A model generated the notes under the pieces. The model saw only the letters and a program-made list of their open reading frames with translations. It made no database searches and was not told the DNA's origin. A stretch of 63,969 bases of DNA from Haloarcula rubra (GTDB lineage Archaea > Halobacteriota > Halobacteria > Halobacteriales > Haloarculaceae), in NCBI RefSeq assembly GCF_019599465.1, contig NZ_RKLR01000017.1:1-63969 (forward strand). Direction: 5' to 3'. Of this stretch, positions 61,596 to 63,969 are shown in pieces. The translations under genes and the position numbers were made by a program. Position 1 is the first letter of the stretch. Each line of letters opens with the position of its first letter.

Positions 61596-62582
61596 ATGCC
61601 TCCAGATCGCCTCCGTAGTATCGTCCCGATGTTTGGGGGCGGGACACGCTACGTCGAGACATTGGATGCGGTGCTTGAGTTCGTGACCAACCATCACCCA
61701 ACAACAGACGAACTCGTAGGGTGGCACCGCGGATCGTTTACGAATGTATCCAGTCGAGACTCGATTATGCGGCGGGTGAGCTATCTCCAACAGGTCGGGT
61801 TCCTCAGCCAGACGAACGACCAGTGGGAACTCGGTGACGCCGGTCGGGAGTACACCGACCACGGTGACGTAGCGACGCTGCTGCGAATTATGTGTGATCG
61901 GAACGTCGGGCTGCGAAGTCTGCTGTATGCGTTGGTTGCTGGGTCGATGACACTCGGGGAGGTGAGTGAGCAGCAGCTCGATACGCATCCAGAGTTAGGG
62001 TGGAGCCGCGGAGAGACAGACATGGCAAAGCAGCGGGTGAATTGGCTGCGCAGTATGACCCTCGTTGAGAAGCGCGGCGACGAGTACGCGTTGACGGATG
62101 ATGGCCTCCAGTTCGTTGAGAGCGCGGTGGAGGAGTGGGCTGATTCGGACTGGACACCGTCGGTGAGCGATGCTGGGGAACAGGCTGGAACGTACGAAAC
62201 GACTGTCCATGCACGGTCGGTCGATCCGGAGTTCCGTGCGACGGTTCTGTCACGGCACGACCGCACGTGCCCGATCTCGGGGGTGGATCACCCGGGACTG
62301 CTGGACGTGGCGCATATCTTGTCGTGGAGTGATTATCCCGCACACAGGGCCGATATCTCGAACGTGCTGGCGCTCAGTAAGACGCACCACGCGGAGTTTG
62401 ACCGGGAGCTATTCACGATTGACCAGGACTACCGGTTGCGTGTGCATCCTGAGTTCGAGACTGAGAGTGACGTGTTACAGCGGAAGATCATTGACCGCGA
62501 AGGGGAGCGAATCTCGATTCCAGAGAAGAGTTTGAAGCCGCAGTACGTCAGGCAGCACAATTCGTCGCTTGCGTGGCTGTGA
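61596..62582 (+). CDS. HNH endonuclease with winged-helix N-terminus
   Basis: 328 residues from the ATG at 61596 (MPPDRLRSIVPMFGGGTRYV). Two wHTH-like repeats (about 18-95 and 105-190: YVETLDAVLEFVTNHHPTTDELVG, RVSYLQQVGFLSQTNDQWELGDAGREY; RVNWLRSMTLVEKRGDEYALTDDGLQFV). HNH domain about 225-285: CPISGVDHPGLLDVAHILSWSDY, ISNVLALSKTHHAEFD, with a C-terminal tail LAWL shared with the HNH protein at 51874. Divergent from the EVE nuclease gene (125 bp between starts), so the three genes form one bidirectional locus. Only the nuclease module is shared with the other HNH protein; the reader domain has been exchanged. Confidence 0.78.
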   Translation: MPPDRLRSIVPMFGGGTRYVETLDAVLEFVTNHHPTTDELVGWHRGSFTNVSSRDSIMRRVSYLQQVGFLSQTNDQWELGDAGREYTDHGDVATLLRIMCDRNVGLRSLLYALVAGSMTLGEVSEQQLDTHPELGWSRGETDMAKQRVNWLRSMTLVEKRGDEYALTDDGLQFVESAVEEWADSDWTPSVSDAGEQAGTYETTVHARSVDPEFRATVLSRHDRTCPISGVDHPGLLDVAHILSWSDYPAHRADISNVLALSKTHHAEFDRELFTIDQDYRLRVHPEFETESDVLQRKIIDREGERISIPEKSLKPQYVRQHNSSLAWL

Positions 62583-62672
62583 GTGCGAGTATCGGCGGTC
62601 AAATGTGGCTGATCAGGGAGGTGGAGAGACAGTCGCTCTCACTGGGAGCGTGAAGGAGCGGGGAATCTGGCG

Positions 62673-63104
62673 TCAAAGGTGATCGTTGTACCAGACGAGT
62701 GTTTCGCCATATTGGAGGCCGTCGGTCGGCGTTTCGATTGAAATCGTGGCGTCAGCGTCATCGAGCAGCGGGATGAGTTCGTCGTAGTAATCGCGGCCGG
62801 CATGGAACACGAATTGCGTTCCGTCCCTGAGCAACCCCTTATCTTGGAGCTGAGTGTCGACCGTTTCCGACCAGTCTCGTTTCCGTTCGACCGATGCGCC
62901 GCTCAGGGTGTCGTCGTACGGTTCGATAGGTTTGCCATCGGGTTCGAGCAGGCCGTGTTTCGCTGAGAGGATGTACCAGTCATCGTGATTTGCTCTGGCG
63001 TACTGGCGGGCTTTCCTGAAAAACGCAGATCCGTCATACAGGTCTTGTGGCGGTGCTGCGTCCTCACGCTTGCTCTTCGTGCAACTCACGAGACCAATTT
63101 CCAT
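62673..63104 (-). CDS. DUF6884-family protein
   Basis: 143 residues. IGLVSCTKSKREDAAPPQDLYDGSAFFRKARQYARAN, WYILSAKHGLLEPDGKPIEPYDDTL and FHAGRDYYDELIPLL are the DUF6884 hallmarks (LVSCsKsK, L(Y/S)..lF.ka..YA, SAKHGLl.p...i.pYd.tL). Members cluster with restriction and nucleic-acid-modification genes and share a fold outline with 7-deazaguanine/YaaA-type proteins, but no activity is established. Convergent with the HNH gene, 90 bp apart. Confidence 0.75.
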   Translation of the reverse strand: MEIGLVSCTKSKREDAAPPQDLYDGSAFFRKARQYARANHDDWYILSAKHGLLEPDGKPIEPYDDTLSGASVERKRDWSETVDTQLQDKGLLRDGTQFVFHAGRDYYDELIPLLDDADATISIETPTDGLQYGETLVWYNDHL

Positions 63105-63335
63105 ACGGAGAACGATAGCGCTGGACGGAAATAGCCTCAGGTGAGGGTTGCCTAGCGGATTCCGTACCGCACTAGTTTGAGACGGTGTCGTGTTTGACGG
63201 GGTGTTCTAATGCCCACTTGCATCCGTCTTTAGCTAAGAGAAGAATCGCGTGACAGCGGCGGCTTATCGAGGCTACTTTTCGAGAGGAATGAGGAGGAGA
63301 AGTCTGTGCACAACCCTCGCTCCTCATCGAGAATT

Positions 63336-63969
63336 ATGCGTCGACTCACTACGCTTTTTCCATCTGAGTTCCTCGAAGAGCACGCCGAGGAACTCGGCGT
63401 GGTCGAGCGAGAGAGCAAACTACAGATTCCCGTCCTCGTCTGGGCGCTCGTGTTCGGCTTCGCCGCAGGCGAGAGCCGAACACTCGCTGGGTTCAGACGG
63501 AGCTACAACTCCACAGCTGATGAGACGATCTCTCCCGGCGGTTTCTACCAACGGTTGACGCCGTCACTCGTAGAGTATCTCCGCGACCTCGTCGAGCGGG
63601 GCCTCGACGAGGTCGCTGTTCCCGATGCTGTTGACGCTGATATCGACCGATTCAGAGACGTCATGATCGCTGATGGGACTGTGTTGCGGTTGCACGAGTT
63701 CCTCTCTGAGCAGTTTCAAGCTCGCCACGAGGAGCAGGCTGGAGCGAAGCTCCACCTGCTCCACAACGTTACTGACCAGACGATTGAACGGATCGACGTT
63801 ACGGACGAGAAAACGCACGACAGCACGCTGTTCAAGACTGGGTCGTGGCTGCAAGGACGGCTCGTTCTGCTCGACCTAGCGTATTTCAAGTACCGCCGCT
63901 TCGCGTTGATCGACGAGAACGACGGCTACTTCGTAAGTCGGCTGAAAGAGAGTGCAAATCCCGTGATTA
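63336..63969 (+). CDS. IS4-family (ISH8-like) transposase, 3' end outside window
   Basis: From the ATG at 63336: MRRLTTLFPSEFLEEHAEEL, RTLAGFRRSYNSTADETISPGGFYQRLTP, FRDVMIADGTVLRLHEFL (first catalytic D), TDQTIERIDVTDEKTHDSTLF, LVLLDLAYFKYRRFALIDENDGYFVSRLK (second D). About 211 residues are visible and the frame is still open at the window edge, so the gene continues. The 63105-63335 gap upstream should hold the element's left end, which I could not delimit. Confidence 0.9.
   Translation, partial: MRRLTTLFPSEFLEEHAEELGVVERESKLQIPVLVWALVFGFAAGESRTLAGFRRSYNSTADETISPGGFYQRLTPSLVEYLRDLVERGLDEVAVPDAVDADIDRFRDVMIADGTVLRLHEFLSEQFQARHEEQAGAKLHLLHNVTDQTIERIDVTDEKTHDSTLFKTGSWLQGRLVLLDLAYFKYRRFALIDENDGYFVSRLKESANPVI

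Overview
The window is haloarchaeal (class Halobacteria). The proteins are acidic, several genes have a TATA box about 25-28 bp before a leaderless start, the exported proteins are Tat lipoproteins, and the regulators (Bat/HTH_10, DUF7344), the Orc1/Cdc6 origin and the ISH-type transposases (IS4/ISH8-like, IS5, IS6, IS630, IS1595) are typical of the class. No rRNA, intact tRNA or CRISPR array was seen. I cannot assign a genus.

Layout. 0-11 kb: the 3' end of malic enzyme, an ATP-type PEP carboxykinase, small zinc and DUF7344 regulators, and a 1056-residue PAS/GAF/Bat sensor-regulator. 11.4-18 kb: a plasmid-type replicon core, with an orc1/cdc6 gene flanked by at least nine origin-recognition-box-like repeats and an AT-rich segment, a VapBC pair, a metallophosphatase and a wHTH/coiled-coil protein. 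18-26 kb: a scrambled zone with a 39-bp minisatellite, a truncated SDR joined to a zinc-ribbon fragment, an intact HxlR-NmrA pair, and nested IS630/IS5 remains. 26-37 kb: two MgtC/DUF4010 paralogues (one broken by a TGA) bracket a complete glycerol-3-phosphate uptake operon (ugpB-A-E-C) with a secreted glycerophosphodiesterase, followed by an MFS transporter. 37-42 kb: IclR regulator and a divergent Fe-alcohol dehydrogenase/aldehyde dehydrogenase pair between IS5 and IS1595 wreckage. 42-46 kb: a long AT-rich spacer, a YbaK deacylase and a Tat-exported beta-helix protein. 46-50.6 kb: plasmid-type small-gene operons. 50.8-63.1 kb: a restriction/toxin-like island, with a PD-(D/E)xK protein divergent from an HNH nuclease, a two-wHTH regulator with a DUF6036 nucleotidyltransferase, an EVE-like/PD-(D/E)xK protein with a zinc-ribbon SF1 helicase, a wHTH-HNH nuclease and a DUF6884 protein. 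The window ends inside an IS4/ISH8-like transposase.

Four copies of a palindromic element (TTAACCAACA arms, about 20-bp spacer) tie the origin region (11.8, 13.9, 16.9 kb) to the plasmid-type block at 50.6 kb. The two blocks probably belong, or once belonged, to the same replicon. The strongest candidates for undescribed biology are these palindromes with the two wHTH/coiled-coil proteins next to them, and the EVE-nuclease/helicase/HNH cluster at 57.5-62.6 kb.
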